Shown piece after piece: positions 45,071-53,760 of a DNA stretch of 64,000 nucleotides. How positions within the stretch are numbered: position 1 is the first letter of the stretch; each line of letters starts with the position of its first letter. A program made the translations under genes and the position numbers. This DNA is from an uncultured Clostridia bacterium (GTDB lineage: Bacteria > Bacillota > Clostridia > Oscillospirales > Acutalibacteraceae): NCBI GenBank assembly GCA_947623505.1, contig CANQGT010000002.1, positions 1 to 64,000 on the forward strand. The letters run 5' to 3'. The notes under the pieces are model-generated. The model had not been told where the DNA came from. It searched no databases and saw only the letters and a list, made by a program, of their open reading frames with translations.

Positions 45071-45133
45071 CACGGCAAAAAGATTATTTATCTTTTGTTT
45101 ATCTTTGATTTTGGATTTTGGCAATAAAGGCGA

Positions 45134-45161
45134 TTGACTTTTTTTAAGCCTGTGATATTAT
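45134..45161 (+). promoter_or_regulatory. Promoter of the integral membrane protein gene
   Basis: TTGACT (45134-45139) and TATTAT (45156-45161) are separated by 16 bp, 38 bp before the start codon. Confidence 0.55.
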
Positions 45162-45198
45162 TGTAGTTGACATTAAAAAAGGATGATAAAACTGCTTT

Positions 45199-45876
45199 AT
45201 GGCTTATAAAATCAAAAAGGATCCCGTGGGCAGGGTGCCGAAAGCGCAGCTCACGTTTTGGATAATAGTAAGGCTTTCGATGATAATTTGCGCCGCGTAT
45301 TCGTTTGTAAACGGCGATCTCGTTATGGGCTTCGAGTCCGTTTTTTGCTTTATTTTCACGCATCTCTGGGATATGTTTCAGGTTTTCGGCAACGGCTCGT
45401 TTATCGAAGAGGTGCCGCCCCTTTCGCAGACGCTGCTCAATCTGATAATTTTTATCGGCATAGTTTTCGGCTCGTATCTTGAGCTTTTTGACAGACTGCC
45501 GTGGTTCGATAATTTTATGCACATTCTTTCGGGCTTCGTGTGCGCTTCGTTCGGATATGATTTCGCCTGCATAATTCAAAGAAAGATCGGGCGCTGCGCC
45601 GCGACTCTTGCCGCGATTTTTTCGCTTATGTTTGCCCTTTCCATCGCGGTGGGCTGGGAATTTTACGAATTTCTTATGGACACTCTGCACGGCACGAATT
45701 TGCAGCTTGCGAAGCAGGGGCCTGAAACGGCTATGTTCGATCTTGCCAAATACAACGGCGAATACGGTTATATCGGGCTCGTCGATACGATGATTGATAT
45801 GATGATGAACGCGGCCGGCGGTGTTGCGGGAATGATATTTATGATAATTTTACGCAACAGAAAAAAGAAAAAATAA
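45199..45876 (+). CDS. Integral membrane protein, YjdF/DUF2238-like
   Basis: The 225-residue protein has about six membrane helices. The pattern LPWFDNFMHILSGFVCASFGYD, WEFYEFLMDTLHG and GLVDTMIDMMMNAAGG (acidic residues and a His in membrane helices) resembles the YjdF/DUF2238 group of small membrane proteins, whose function is unknown. AAAGGATG serves as ribosome binding site. It is separate from the divergent acyl-CoA synthetase gene and is followed by DUF1846 with its own promoter. Confidence 0.7.
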   Translation: MAYKIKKDPVGRVPKAQLTFWIIVRLSMIICAAYSFVNGDLVMGFESVFCFIFTHLWDMFQVFGNGSFIEEVPPLSQTLLNLIIFIGIVFGSYLELFDRLPWFDNFMHILSGFVCASFGYDFACIIQRKIGRCAATLAAIFSLMFALSIAVGWEFYEFLMDTLHGTNLQLAKQGPETAMFDLAKYNGEYGYIGLVDTMIDMMMNAAGGVAGMIFMIILRNRKKKK

Positions 45877-45887
45877 ATCAAAAACTA

Positions 45888-45916
45888 TTGATAAGCTATC
45901 CGTTTTTCTGTATAAT
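45888..45916 (+). promoter_or_regulatory. Sigma-A promoter of the DUF1846-pyrG transcript
   Basis: TTGATA (45888-45893) and a perfect TATAAT (45911-45916) are spaced by 17 bp. Confidence 0.8.
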
Positions 45917-45922
45917 ATATAA

Positions 45923-45938
45923 GTACAGACGGCTGTAC
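45923..45938. promoter_or_regulatory. Inverted repeat at the predicted transcription start of DUF1846
   Basis: GTACAG-ACGG-CTGTAC is a perfect repeat located seven bases after the -10 hexamer, a typical repressor position. It could also form a short 5' RNA hairpin. Confidence 0.5.
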
Positions 45939-45979
45939 CTCGGTGCGGCCGTTATATTTTTATATGGGTGCAGGAGAAA

Positions 45980-47443
45980 ATGTTTAAAATCGGTTTCGAC
46001 AATGATAAATATCTGAAATTGCAGTCCGAAAGAATAAAGGAGCGCATATCGGAATTCGGCGGCAAGCTGTATCTTGAATTCGGCGGCAAGCTGTTTGACG
46101 ATTATCACGCCTCGCGCGTTTTGCCGGGCTTTCAGCCGGACAGTAAGCTGCAAATGCTGCTTCAGTTAAAGGAGCACGCCGAAATAGTTATTGTAATAAG
46201 CGCACAGGATATAGAAAAGAACAAGCGCAGGGGAGATCTCGGTATAACATACGATTCAGACGTTATCCGGCTTATAGACGCGTTTTCGGGAATAGGGCTT
46301 TATGTCAGCAGCGTAGTGCTTACGAAATATGAGCCGAATCCCAAAGCGCTCGCGTTTGAAAACAGGCTGAAAAAACTCGGCGTTTCCGTTTATCACCACT
46401 ATGTTATAGACGGCTATCCCTCAAACATATCCCATATCGTGAGCGACGACGGATACGGAACGAACGATTACATAAAAACGAGCCGCTCGCTTGTTGTTGT
46501 AACCGCCCCCGGCCCCGGAAGCGGAAAAATGGCCACCTGCCTTTCACAGCTTTATCACGAAAACAAAAGGGGCATAAAGGCGGGGTACGCGAAATTCGAG
46601 ACTTTTCCCATTTGGAATCTGCCGTTAAATCACCCGGTAAACGCGGCGTATGAGGCCGCCACCGCGGATCTTAACGATATAAATATGATTGATCCGTGGC
46701 ATCTTGCGGCTTACGGAAAAACGACGGTGAATTACAACAGAGACGTTGAGATATTCCCCGTTTTAAAGGCCGTTTTCGATGAGATTTACGGGGCGAGCCC
46801 CTATAAATCGCCGACGGATATGGGCGTTAATATGGCGGGCAGCTGCATAATAGACGACGAAGCCGTTCGCGAAGCGGCAAAGCAGGAAATCATCAGAAGA
46901 TATTTTACCGCTCTGCGCGCGGAAGCGGCAGGCGAAAGCAAAAGCTCAGAAATATACAGGCTGGAGCTGCTTATGAAGCAGGCGGAAATAAGCGTAAATT
47001 CCCGAATCTGCGCCGCCGCGGCAAGGAAAAAGGCGGAGGAAACGGGCGAGCCGGCCGCGGCGATAGAGCTTAACGACGGCACGGTGGTCACCGGCAGAAC
47101 GTCAAAGCTGATGGGGTGCGCGTCCGCGATGCTTTTGAACGCGCTGAAGCGCCTTGCCGGCATAGACGACGATGTGCTGCTTATCGTGCCGGAGGTAATA
47201 ATCCCCGTTCAGGAACTCAAGGTAAACCACCTCGGCAATCACAATCCGCGCCTGCATACGGACGAGGTGCTGCTTGCGCTTTCAATTTCTGCAGTAACGG
47301 ATAAAAACGCCGCTCTCGCGATGGAACAGCTCTGCAATCTTAAAAACTGCGAAATGCATTCATCGGTAATGCTCGCGCAGGTTGACGAAAATCTGCTAAG
47401 AAAGCTGGGAATACGCCTTACCTGCGATCCGAAAAGAAAATAA
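45980..47443 (+). CDS. DUF1846 family protein
   Basis: The 487-residue protein belongs to the DUF1846 family, common in Firmicutes, with the family opening KIGFDNDKYLKLQSERI and the central VVVTAPGPGSGKMATCLSQL. The glycine-rich GPGSGK resembles a phosphate-binding loop, which suggests nucleotide binding, but its enzymatic role is not established. ATG at 45980 follows AGGAG at short spacing, and an upstream GTG has no such site. pyrG follows after 21 bp, so the two are probably co-transcribed. Confidence 0.93.
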   Translation: MFKIGFDNDKYLKLQSERIKERISEFGGKLYLEFGGKLFDDYHASRVLPGFQPDSKLQMLLQLKEHAEIVIVISAQDIEKNKRRGDLGITYDSDVIRLIDAFSGIGLYVSSVVLTKYEPNPKALAFENRLKKLGVSVYHHYVIDGYPSNISHIVSDDGYGTNDYIKTSRSLVVVTAPGPGSGKMATCLSQLYHENKRGIKAGYAKFETFPIWNLPLNHPVNAAYEAATADLNDINMIDPWHLAAYGKTTVNYNRDVEIFPVLKAVFDEIYGASPYKSPTDMGVNMAGSCIIDDEAVREAAKQEIIRRYFTALRAEAAGESKSSEIYRLELLMKQAEISVNSRICAAAARKKAEETGEPAAAIELNDGTVVTGRTSKLMGCASAMLLNALKRLAGIDDDVLLIVPEVIIPVQELKVNHLGNHNPRLHTDEVLLALSISAVTDKNAALAMEQLCNLKNCEMHSSVMLAQVDENLLRKLGIRLTCDPKRK

Positions 47444-47464
47444 GGCGAAAAAAGGAGGACAAAT

Positions 47465-49084
47465 ATGGAAAAGAAAACGAAATATGTTTTTGTAACGGGC
47501 GGAGTTGTAAGCGGGCTCGGAAAAGGAATTACAGCCGCCTCCCTCGGCAGACTTTTAAAATCCCGCGGGCTTAAGGTGACGGCTCAGAAGCTTGATCCGT
47601 ATCTGAACGTTGACCCGGGAACGATGAATCCCGTTCAGCACGGCGAGGTTTTCGTTACGGACGACGGGGCGGAAACCGATCTCGATCTCGGCCATTATGA
47701 AAGATTTATAGACGAAAGCCTTTCCCAAAACTCAAATCTCACTTCCGGCAGGGTTTACTGGAAGGTGATAACGGACGAGCGCAAGGGCGTTTACGGCGGC
47801 CAGACGATACAGATAATCCCGCACGTTACAAATGAAATAAAGCGCTTTATCGCGAAGAACGCGGAAAGCGAACCGGATGTGTGCCTTGTTGAAATCGGCG
47901 GCACGATAGGCGATATAGAGAGCCAGCCGTTTCTTGAGGCGATACGCCAGTTTTCGGTTGAATACGGCAGGGAAAACTGCCTTTTTATTCACGTTACTCT
48001 CGTGCCGTATCTCGCCGCGTCGGACGAGCTTAAATCAAAGCCCACGCAGCACAGCGTTAAGGAAATGCTTTCTCTCGGCATTCAGCCGGATATAATCGTT
48101 TGCAGAACGGAGCACGCGCTTTCGGAGGAAATCAGAAGAAAAATAGCGCTTTTCTGCAACGTGGGAAAGGAATGCGTTATTGAAAACAACAACTGCGACG
48201 TGCTTTACGCCGTGCCGATGATGCTTAAGGAGGAGGGGCTTGACAAGGTAGTTATCGGAAAGCTCGGCCTCAAATGCGGCGAGCCCGAACTCGGCGACTG
48301 GCAGGAAATGCTTGAAGCTTTGAGAAATCCCGTGCAAACGGTCAAAATAGGTATGGTAGGCAAATATGTCGAGCTGCACGACAGCTACATATCGGTAAAC
48401 GAAGCGCTGAAGCACGGCGGCATACCCACGCGGTCGGCGGTCGATATAAACTGGATAGATTCCGAAAGCCTTGAGGACGAAAACGCGGATCTTGACGCGG
48501 TGCTCGGCGATATGGACGGAATACTCGTTCCAGGCGGCTTCGGCAGCAGAGGAATCGAGGGAAAAATAAAGGCCGCAAATTACGCGCGCACCCATAATAT
48601 ACCGTATCTCGGCATCTGCCTCGGGATGCAGACCGCGATAATCGAGATAGCGAGGAACGTTCTCGGCTTCAAGGGAGCAAACTCGGCGGAAATAGATCCC
48701 GAAACGCCTTATCCCGTTATTGATATTCTTCCGGAGCAGAAAAACGTTGAGGAAATGGGCGGAACGATGCGCCTCGGGCAATACCCCTGCGTGCTCAACC
48801 CAAAGTCCAAAGCGTTTGAGCTTTACGGAGCGTCTATGATATATGAGCGCCACCGCCACCGCTATGAGGTAAACAACGAATACAGAGCCGATCTGCTGAA
48901 AAGCGGGCTGATCTTCGCCGGAACCTCTCCCGACAATCACATAGTTGAAATGATAGAGCTGCCGTCGCACCCGTGGTTTGTGGCCGGCCAGTTCCACCCC
49001 GAATTTAAAAGCCGTCCGAACAGACCGCACCCGCTGTTTCGCGGATTTGTTACCGCGGCGGCCGAGCTCAGAAAAAGTAAATAA
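47465..49084 (+). CDS. pyrG: CTP synthase
   Basis: The 539-residue enzyme aminates UTP to CTP with glutamine and ATP. The amidoligase domain starts with [20 protein letters not shown], and the glutaminase domain has the nucleophile Cys in YLGICLGMQ and the His/Glu pair in [19 protein letters not shown] precedes the ATG. It is co-oriented with DUF1846. The common pyrG attenuator sequence (a run of Gs at the transcript start) was not seen because no separate promoter lies in the 21-bp gap. The element copy 2 begins 12 bp after the stop. Confidence 0.97.
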   Translation: MEKKTKYVFVTGGVVSGLGKGITAASLGRLLKSRGLKVTAQKLDPYLNVDPGTMNPVQHGEVFVTDDGAETDLDLGHYERFIDESLSQNSNLTSGRVYWKVITDERKGVYGGQTIQIIPHVTNEIKRFIAKNAESEPDVCLVEIGGTIGDIESQPFLEAIRQFSVEYGRENCLFIHVTLVPYLAASDELKSKPTQHSVKEMLSLGIQPDIIVCRTEHALSEEIRRKIALFCNVGKECVIENNNCDVLYAVPMMLKEEGLDKVVIGKLGLKCGEPELGDWQEMLEALRNPVQTVKIGMVGKYVELHDSYISVNEALKHGGIPTRSAVDINWIDSESLEDENADLDAVLGDMDGILVPGGFGSRGIEGKIKAANYARTHNIPYLGICLGMQTAIIEIARNVLGFKGANSAEIDPETPYPVIDILPEQKNVEEMGGTMRLGQYPCVLNPKSKAFELYGASMIYERHRHRYEVNNEYRADLLKSGLIFAGTSPDNHIVEMIELPSHPWFVAGQFHPEFKSRPNRPHPLFRGFVTAAAELRKSK

Positions 49085-49095
49085 AACAAAAATAA

Positions 49096-49122
49096 AGACG
49101 GGCGGTTCAAACCGTCCGTCTG
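49096..49122 (+). repeat. Proximal hairpin repeat of element copy 2
   Basis: An exact 27-bp copy of 49401-49427, 11 bp after the pyrG stop. The T-tract expected of a terminator is absent because the element core begins immediately. Confidence 0.85.
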
Positions 49123-49400
49123 CAGCGTGTAGAAAAAATCAAAGAAATAGATTTCTACACGCAGGCAGACTTCGAGAAACGGAACTGAATTCGCCTTTCG
49201 GCAATTCGTCGGCGTACATAGGTACGGTAGAGTTGCCGAAAGGTGAAAGCGCCGAAAGCCGCTTGAATTCGATATTCAAGCGGCTTTCTCAATGCAGTTA
49301 TTATTAAAATCTATAATAGACTAAATTTTATCGGCGATACAAACAACGCAAGCATATTTATTTTTATCGGCGCGGTTCAGACCGCTTTATCGACAGTCTG

Positions 49401-49427
49401 AGACGGGCGGTTCAAACCGTCCGTCTG
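49401..49427 (+). terminator. Distal hairpin repeat of element copy 2, probable pyrG terminator
   Basis: A stable stem with one G-U pair is followed by TTTTATTT. It would end the pyrG transcript beyond the element. Confidence 0.75.
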
Positions 49428-49467
49428 TTTTATTTATATACATTTTATGAAATTGCTTGGTACCAGG

Positions 49468-50949
49468 CTAAGCTTCGGAGGATTGTGAAATTTCCTCCGC
49501 ATCATTGTAATTTACGGCGTCGTCAAACAGCTTTTCAACCTCTTTTGAGGGCTTTTTCGTGCAGAGGGTAACGACTACCGCCGCGAGCAAACCGGCCGCG
49601 AAGCCCGGGATAAGCTCATAAATGCCCGTTGAAGAAAGAAACGCTATCCAAAGAATATCGACCGCGGCGCCTGTAAGTATTCCGGCTATCGCGCCCTTGA
49701 AATTGAAGCGCTTCCAGAAAAGGCTGAGCAGAATGCTCGGGCCGATCGACGCGCCGAAGAGCCCCCAAGCGTTTGTAACAAGATCCATTATTCCGCCCGT
49801 GTTGGGATTTGAGGCAATGACGAGCGCAACAACCGAAACGGCAAGCACAACGAATCTGCCCGCCCAAAGCATTTCCTTGTCCCCCGCCTTGTTTTTGCGG
49901 AAAACCGGCTTATACACGTCGCTCGCAAAGGAAGACGCGGCGGAGAGGAGCTGACTGTCGGCCGTGCTCATAGACGCCGCGAGCACCGCGGAGAGCAGAA
50001 TGCCGGAGATAATTCCCGGGAAAATTTTTCTTACCATACTGATGAAAACGAGCTCGCCGTTCGCCGTTTCCTCGCTAAAGCCGAGGAACATACGGCCGAT
50101 AATGCCTATCGCGGCGGCAAAGATAACTATGAACACCGTCCAAGTTATGCCGATGCCGGCGGATTTTTTAAGCTCCTTTTGCGAACGTATGGACATAAAG
50201 CGGATTATGATATGCGGCATTCCGAAATATCCGAGACCCCACGCAAGGCCGGAGACAACCTCTTTCCAATCCGCGAAGGCGTTCCAGTAATCCGCCGGAA
50301 CGGGCGCGGAGGAAGCGGAGTTCAGCATTCCCACGGCGAAAAGCGGGGCGATGAGCATACCGCCGAAAATCAGCATACCCTGGAAAAAGTCGGTCCAACA
50401 TACGGCGGAAAAGCCCCCGAGAAACGTGTAGCCCACGATGATGATCGCCGCGATATACATAGCGACGCGCGCGTCCATACCGATAACGGTGTTGAAAAGA
50501 GTGCCGCAGGCTTTAAGGCTTGAAGCGGCGTAAATCGTGTAAGCGACAAGGAAAACAACGGCGCATATTATTTGCAGCGCGTGCGATTTTGAAAGAAAAC
50601 GGTTTGTAAGATACTGGGGAATCGTGATAGAATCGTTTGCCACTATCGAAAACTTACGCAGACGCGGAGCCTCTACGAGCCAGCTTACGGTGTAGCCTAT
50701 CGCAAGGCCGACGGAAATCCAAACCTGGCCGACGCCGAGCGCGTAAATCGAGGTGGGCAAACCCATAAGCACCCACGCGCTCATATCCGAAGCGCCGGCG
50801 GACAGGGCGGCAACCCACGGCCCCATTTTTCTTCCGCCGAGGAAGTACGTTTTTTCACCGCCGTTTTTGCTTTTAATGAAGAAATACACGCCTATTCCGA
50901 GCATAAACGCCAAATAGACTATGAAAACCGCAACTTCTGAAATATCCAT
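49468..50949 (-). CDS. putP: Sodium/proline symporter
   Basis: The 493-residue transporter has the sodium:solute symporter fold with about 13 helices and PutP-type motifs: SAGASDMSAWVLMGLP, PQYLTNRF and the AASMSTADSQLLSAASSFASD helix that holds the Na+ site. It imports proline with sodium. The ATG at 50949 with GGGAGG was chosen over an in-frame TTG. It is divergent from a LysR gene that may control it. Confidence 0.92.
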   Translation of the reverse strand: MDISEVAVFIVYLAFMLGIGVYFFIKSKNGGEKTYFLGGRKMGPWVAALSAGASDMSAWVLMGLPTSIYALGVGQVWISVGLAIGYTVSWLVEAPRLRKFSIVANDSITIPQYLTNRFLSKSHALQIICAVVFLVAYTIYAASSLKACGTLFNTVIGMDARVAMYIAAIIIVGYTFLGGFSAVCWTDFFQGMLIFGGMLIAPLFAVGMLNSASSAPVPADYWNAFADWKEVVSGLAWGLGYFGMPHIIIRFMSIRSQKELKKSAGIGITWTVFIVIFAAAIGIIGRMFLGFSEETANGELVFISMVRKIFPGIISGILLSAVLAASMSTADSQLLSAASSFASDVYKPVFRKNKAGDKEMLWAGRFVVLAVSVVALVIASNPNTGGIMDLVTNAWGLFGASIGPSILLSLFWKRFNFKGAIAGILTGAAVDILWIAFLSSTGIYELIPGFAAGLLAAVVVTLCTKKPSKEVEKLFDDAVNYNDAEEISQSSEA

Positions 50950-50971
50950 TTTTATAAATACGCCTCCCAAA

Positions 50972-50985
50972 CAAGCAAACGCTTG
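50972..50985. promoter_or_regulatory. Inverted repeat in the putP leader
   Basis: CAAGC-AAAC-GCTTG is a perfect repeat between the promoter and the putP ribosome binding site. It could be an operator or an RNA hairpin. Confidence 0.35.
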
Positions 50986-51001
50986 ATTTTTTACGAGGAT
51001 T

Positions 51002-51030
51002 AGTATATCATTAAAACATCAATGCGTAAA
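51002..51030 (-). promoter_or_regulatory. Promoter of putP
   Basis: On the - strand TTTACG (51030-51025) and TATACT (51007-51002) are separated by 17 bp. Confidence 0.6.
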
Positions 51031-51044
51031 GTGAATATTTCAAA

Positions 51045-51056
51045 TAATAATTATTA
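51045..51056. promoter_or_regulatory. Candidate LysR binding palindrome between putP and lysR
   Basis: TAATAATTATTA is a perfect 12-bp palindrome 15 bp upstream of the putP -35 element, an activator-like position. AT-rich palindromes arise by chance, so support is modest. Confidence 0.35.
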
Positions 51057-51082
51057 CAAAATCAGATAGTTGGTGCATTGTT

Positions 51083-51949
51083 ATGGATATGAATTTGCAA
51101 AAATATATGTCGTTTGTCAAAACGGTTGAATACGGCAGCTTCACGAAAGCGGCAGAAATGCTTAACTATTCGCAATCGGGAATAAGCCGAATGATAGCCG
51201 ACCTTGAAAAGGAGTGGAAGGTGGTTTTGCTTGAGCGCAGCAAGGGCGGCGTAAAACTCACGTCGGACGGGCTGAAGCTGCTGCCTTACGCGAAAAACCT
51301 TGTTTCGGATTACGAAAAACTTCAAATGCAGGTGGACGAGCTGAACGGTCTGCAGTCGGGGCTTATCAGAATAGGCACGTTTTCAAGCGTGGCCACCCAC
51401 TGGCTGCAAAATATCATAAAGGAATTCGGGAAGGATTATCCCCATATCGATTATGAATTTATGCTCGGCGATTATACTGAGATCGAGGAATGGATCCTTG
51501 AGGGGCGTGTTGACTGCGGCTTTTTGAGGCTTCCGGCGCACCCCGACCTTGAAACGATTTTTCTTGAGCAAGATCAACTTGTGGCGATAATTCCGGAAAA
51601 TCATCCGCTTGCCGACTGCGAAAAGTTTCCCGTTTCCGCCCTATGCAACGAGCCGTTTATGCTGCTTGAAAAGGGCGCGAAAGCAGAGGTTACGGAAATT
51701 TTTGAAAAATGCAATCTCACGCCGAAGGTGCATTTTACAACCTGGGACGATTACGCAATTATGGCCATGGTGGAAAGCGGGCTCGGAATAAGCATAATGC
51801 CCCAGCTTATTTTAAAAAGAACGCCTTATAAAATAATCGCCAAGGAACTCGACGTGCCGGCTTACAGAAAGATAGCCTTTGCTCTGCGAAGCAAAAAGAA
51901 CGCTTCGCTCGCCGTAAAAAGATTTTTGGAATATCTGAAATACAGATAA
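51083..51949 (+). CDS. LysR-family transcriptional regulator, likely regulator of putP
   Basis: The 288-residue protein has the LysR helix-turn-helix (YMSFVKTVEYGSFTKAAEML and SQSGISRMIADLE) and the effector-binding domain (about 90-288). It is divergent from putP, the classic arrangement for a LysR regulator and its target, so control of proline uptake is inferred. No strong ribosome binding site precedes the ATG at 51083, and an ATG six bases later is an alternative start. Confidence 0.9.
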   Translation: MDMNLQKYMSFVKTVEYGSFTKAAEMLNYSQSGISRMIADLEKEWKVVLLERSKGGVKLTSDGLKLLPYAKNLVSDYEKLQMQVDELNGLQSGLIRIGTFSSVATHWLQNIIKEFGKDYPHIDYEFMLGDYTEIEEWILEGRVDCGFLRLPAHPDLETIFLEQDQLVAIIPENHPLADCEKFPVSALCNEPFMLLEKGAKAEVTEIFEKCNLTPKVHFTTWDDYAIMAMVESGLGISIMPQLILKRTPYKIIAKELDVPAYRKIAFALRSKKNASLAVKRFLEYLKYR

Positions 51950-52054
51950 ATTAGCTGTTTTTTATAAATAAAATTGATTTTAGAGCACACCTTGCCGCCT
52001 TTAGGCAATTTTCGCCGCAGGCTTATGACGCGCTTTTATTTATGCGGTTTCGGC

Positions 52055-52903
52055 TCATTTCAATACGGCAAGCGTTTCGCCTATATCCGCGTCTACGCAT
52101 GCGCTGCGCCCGCTTATTTCGGCAGGAGCATAAGCCTCGCCGAGATTTAGACAGGCGTAAAATGCGTTTTGATTTTCGGCAGTCATTTTCCAAAACGGAT
52201 ATTTAATTATCGAAGGAGTGTTGAAGCCCACGCCAAGCTCCAAAAACAGGATACGCTTATCCCTATTCGCGCGGAGAAATTCTTCGTACCGCCGCGCGGC
52301 TCTATGCCAGTCGGCGTCCTCAACGAATTTATCGTCGGAGCGCAGATTTACCGTCATCGGTTTTCCGCAATGCGGGCAGAGCGGGATAAGCTCCGACGGA
52401 ATACGCATATTTTTTTGCAGACGCACCATTTGGCTGATAATATCGGCGTTGTCATACGTTTCGTTACGGCACGGTACTGAGCACTGAAACAGACCGTAAT
52501 CACCCTGCGTGTAGAAAAGGCGCGTTTTATCAAATCCCGCTTTTTGGAAACAATGGTCAACATTTGTCGTTATTACAAAATAATCTTTCCCTTTCAAAAG
52601 CGCAAGCAAATCGTTATAAACCGGCTTTTGCGCTTCGGTATAGCGGTTGATAAAAATGTAGCGGCTCCAGTACGCCCAAAATTCTTCCGGCGAAGAAAAC
52701 GGATAAAATCCGCCTGAATACATATCGTTAAATCCGTAAGCAGCCGAGAAATCGGAAAAATATTTTTCAAATCTTTTTCCGTTGTAAACAAAGCCGGCGG
52801 AAGTCGAAAGACCGGCTCCCGCTCCCACGGCAACGGAGTCGCATTCCTCAAGCGCCTTTTTAAGCCTGCCTATCTCTTCCGAGTAATTTTGAATAGATTT
52901 CAT
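52055..52903 (-). CDS. Class M sirtuin (SirTM), predicted protein ADP-ribosyltransferase
   Basis: The 282-residue NAD-binding Rossmann protein has the sirtuin loop GAGAGLSTSAG (27-37) and the NAD-site TTNVD (Asn114). A zinc ribbon is formed by Cys141, Cys145, Cys176 and Cys179. The catalytic His of deacetylating sirtuins is replaced by Gln133 (YTQGDYG), which is the hallmark of class M enzymes; these ADP-ribosylate lipoylated GcvH-L in pathogens. It overlaps the macrodomain gene by 44 bp, which is the known SirTM-macrodomain pairing. ATG at 52903 follows AAGGA. The GcvH-L and lipoate ligase partners are absent here. Confidence 0.85.
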   Translation of the reverse strand: MKSIQNYSEEIGRLKKALEECDSVAVGAGAGLSTSAGFVYNGKRFEKYFSDFSAAYGFNDMYSGGFYPFSSPEEFWAYWSRYIFINRYTEAQKPVYNDLLALLKGKDYFVITTNVDHCFQKAGFDKTRLFYTQGDYGLFQCSVPCRNETYDNADIISQMVRLQKNMRIPSELIPLCPHCGKPMTVNLRSDDKFVEDADWHRAARRYEEFLRANRDKRILFLELGVGFNTPSIIKYPFWKMTAENQNAFYACLNLGEAYAPAEISGRSACVDADIGETLAVLK

Positions 52904-53648
52904 AATCTTCGTCCTTAAAAACATTGAATATTATTTTAATTTCGCCATTTGCCCGCGAAAGATATTTTCTTACGGTATCGACCGCTATACGAGCGGCTTG
53001 CGCGCGCGGAAAATGAAATTCCCCGGTTGAAATGCAGCAAAACGCCACGCTTTTTAAGTTGTTTTGTTCGGCAAGCTCCAAGCAGGAACGGTAGCATCGG
53101 GCAAGCGTTTCACGGTCTTGCCCGTTTGGCTTTCCGCTTACGACAGGGCCGACCGTGTGCAGGATATAATTACTCGGCAGATTGTAGGCCGGTGTGATTT
53201 TCGCGTTTCCCGCAGGTTCTTCAAAGCCCTGCTTTTCCATTATTTCGGCGCATTTCAGCCGAAGCTGCACTCCCGCATAGGTGTGAATGCAGTTATCAAT
53301 GCATCCGTGATTCGGAAAAAAACAGCCCAAAAGCGCCGAATTGGCGGCGTTTACAACAGCGTCGCAGCGAAGCGCCGTAATGTCGCCCTGCCAAAGATAA
53401 ACGCCGTTTTCAACGGGCTCAAGATCGCTTATATCGGTTATGCCCTTTCTGATTGTTTCTTCCCGCAGATACAAATCCTGAACACGAAGAAAATCCGGAC
53501 TTATCGGTTTTGCGGGGCGAACGTTTAAAAGAGCGCGTAGCATTTTCTTTTGCTCTTGCGCAACTTGCGGAATTTCAAAATCGGAATGCCCGCCGTATTC
53601 CGAAAGCAGATATTTGATAAGAAAAAGACGTTTTTGCTCCTGAGTCAC
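52860..53648 (-). CDS. Zinc-type macrodomain protein ADP-ribosyl hydrolase
   Basis: The 262-residue protein has an N-terminal helical extension (1-80) and a macrodomain with GDI (88-90), NAAN (100-103) and the zinc-macrodomain signature GCFFPNHGCIDNCIHTYAGVQ (108-128), whose Cys and His residues bind zinc. Such proteins remove ADP-ribose added by the linked SirTM enzyme. The start is a GTG at 53648 with AAAAGGAG. It is the first gene of the pair and overlaps the sirtuin gene, so both proteins are made in step. Confidence 0.88.
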   Translation of the reverse strand: MTQEQKRLFLIKYLLSEYGGHSDFEIPQVAQEQKKMLRALLNVRPAKPISPDFLRVQDLYLREETIRKGITDISDLEPVENGVYLWQGDITALRCDAVVNAANSALLGCFFPNHGCIDNCIHTYAGVQLRLKCAEIMEKQGFEEPAGNAKITPAYNLPSNYILHTVGPVVSGKPNGQDRETLARCYRSCLELAEQNNLKSVAFCCISTGEFHFPRAQAARIAVDTVRKYLSRANGEIKIIFNVFKDEDYEIYSKLLGRDRQA

Positions 53649-53697
53649 CGTGAATCTCCTTTTATTCCGATTTGAAAGCCCGAACGCCGCAAAAGCG

Positions 53698-53735
53698 GCA
53701 AACACGGCGGTGCATACAGCGCCACCGTGTTTTTC
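53698..53735. terminator. Strong hairpin between pduL and the macrodomain gene
   Basis: AAACACGGCGGTGC and GCGCCACCGTGTTT pair over about 14 bases with a short loop. The + strand side runs into TTTTTCC. It lies after pduL and before the macrodomain gene on the - strand, so it may end the pduL transcript despite a poor U-tract in that direction. Confidence 0.55.
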
Positions 53736-53760
53736 CGTGTTTTTATTGATTAGAAGATAA

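Larger units (their letters stand above)
49096..49427 (+). mobile_element. 278-bp structured element flanked by 27-bp hairpin direct repeats, copy 2
   Basis: The core is 49123-49400. It matches the reverse complement of copy 1 along its full length, best in the central stem region (49170-49285) and in the right end. The flanks 49096-49122 and 49401-49427 are identical 27-bp hairpins (ACGG.CGGTT/AACCG.CCGT type) but are unrelated to the flanks of copy 1. The right flank is followed by TTTTATTT. Stems GCGTGTAGAAA/TTTCTACACGC and GCCGCTTGAAT/ATTCAAGCGGC are retained while loops vary. It explains most of the gene-free stretch 49085-49467. Confidence 0.85.

Noticed and set aside
43097-49307. A reading frame of about 60 codons that is open in both copies of the 277-bp element and gives similar peptides (with GTVELPKGES)
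   Set aside because: No start codon or ribosome binding site lies within the element in that frame, the frame runs in from the flanking genes, and the strong stem-loops explain the similarity better than protein coding.
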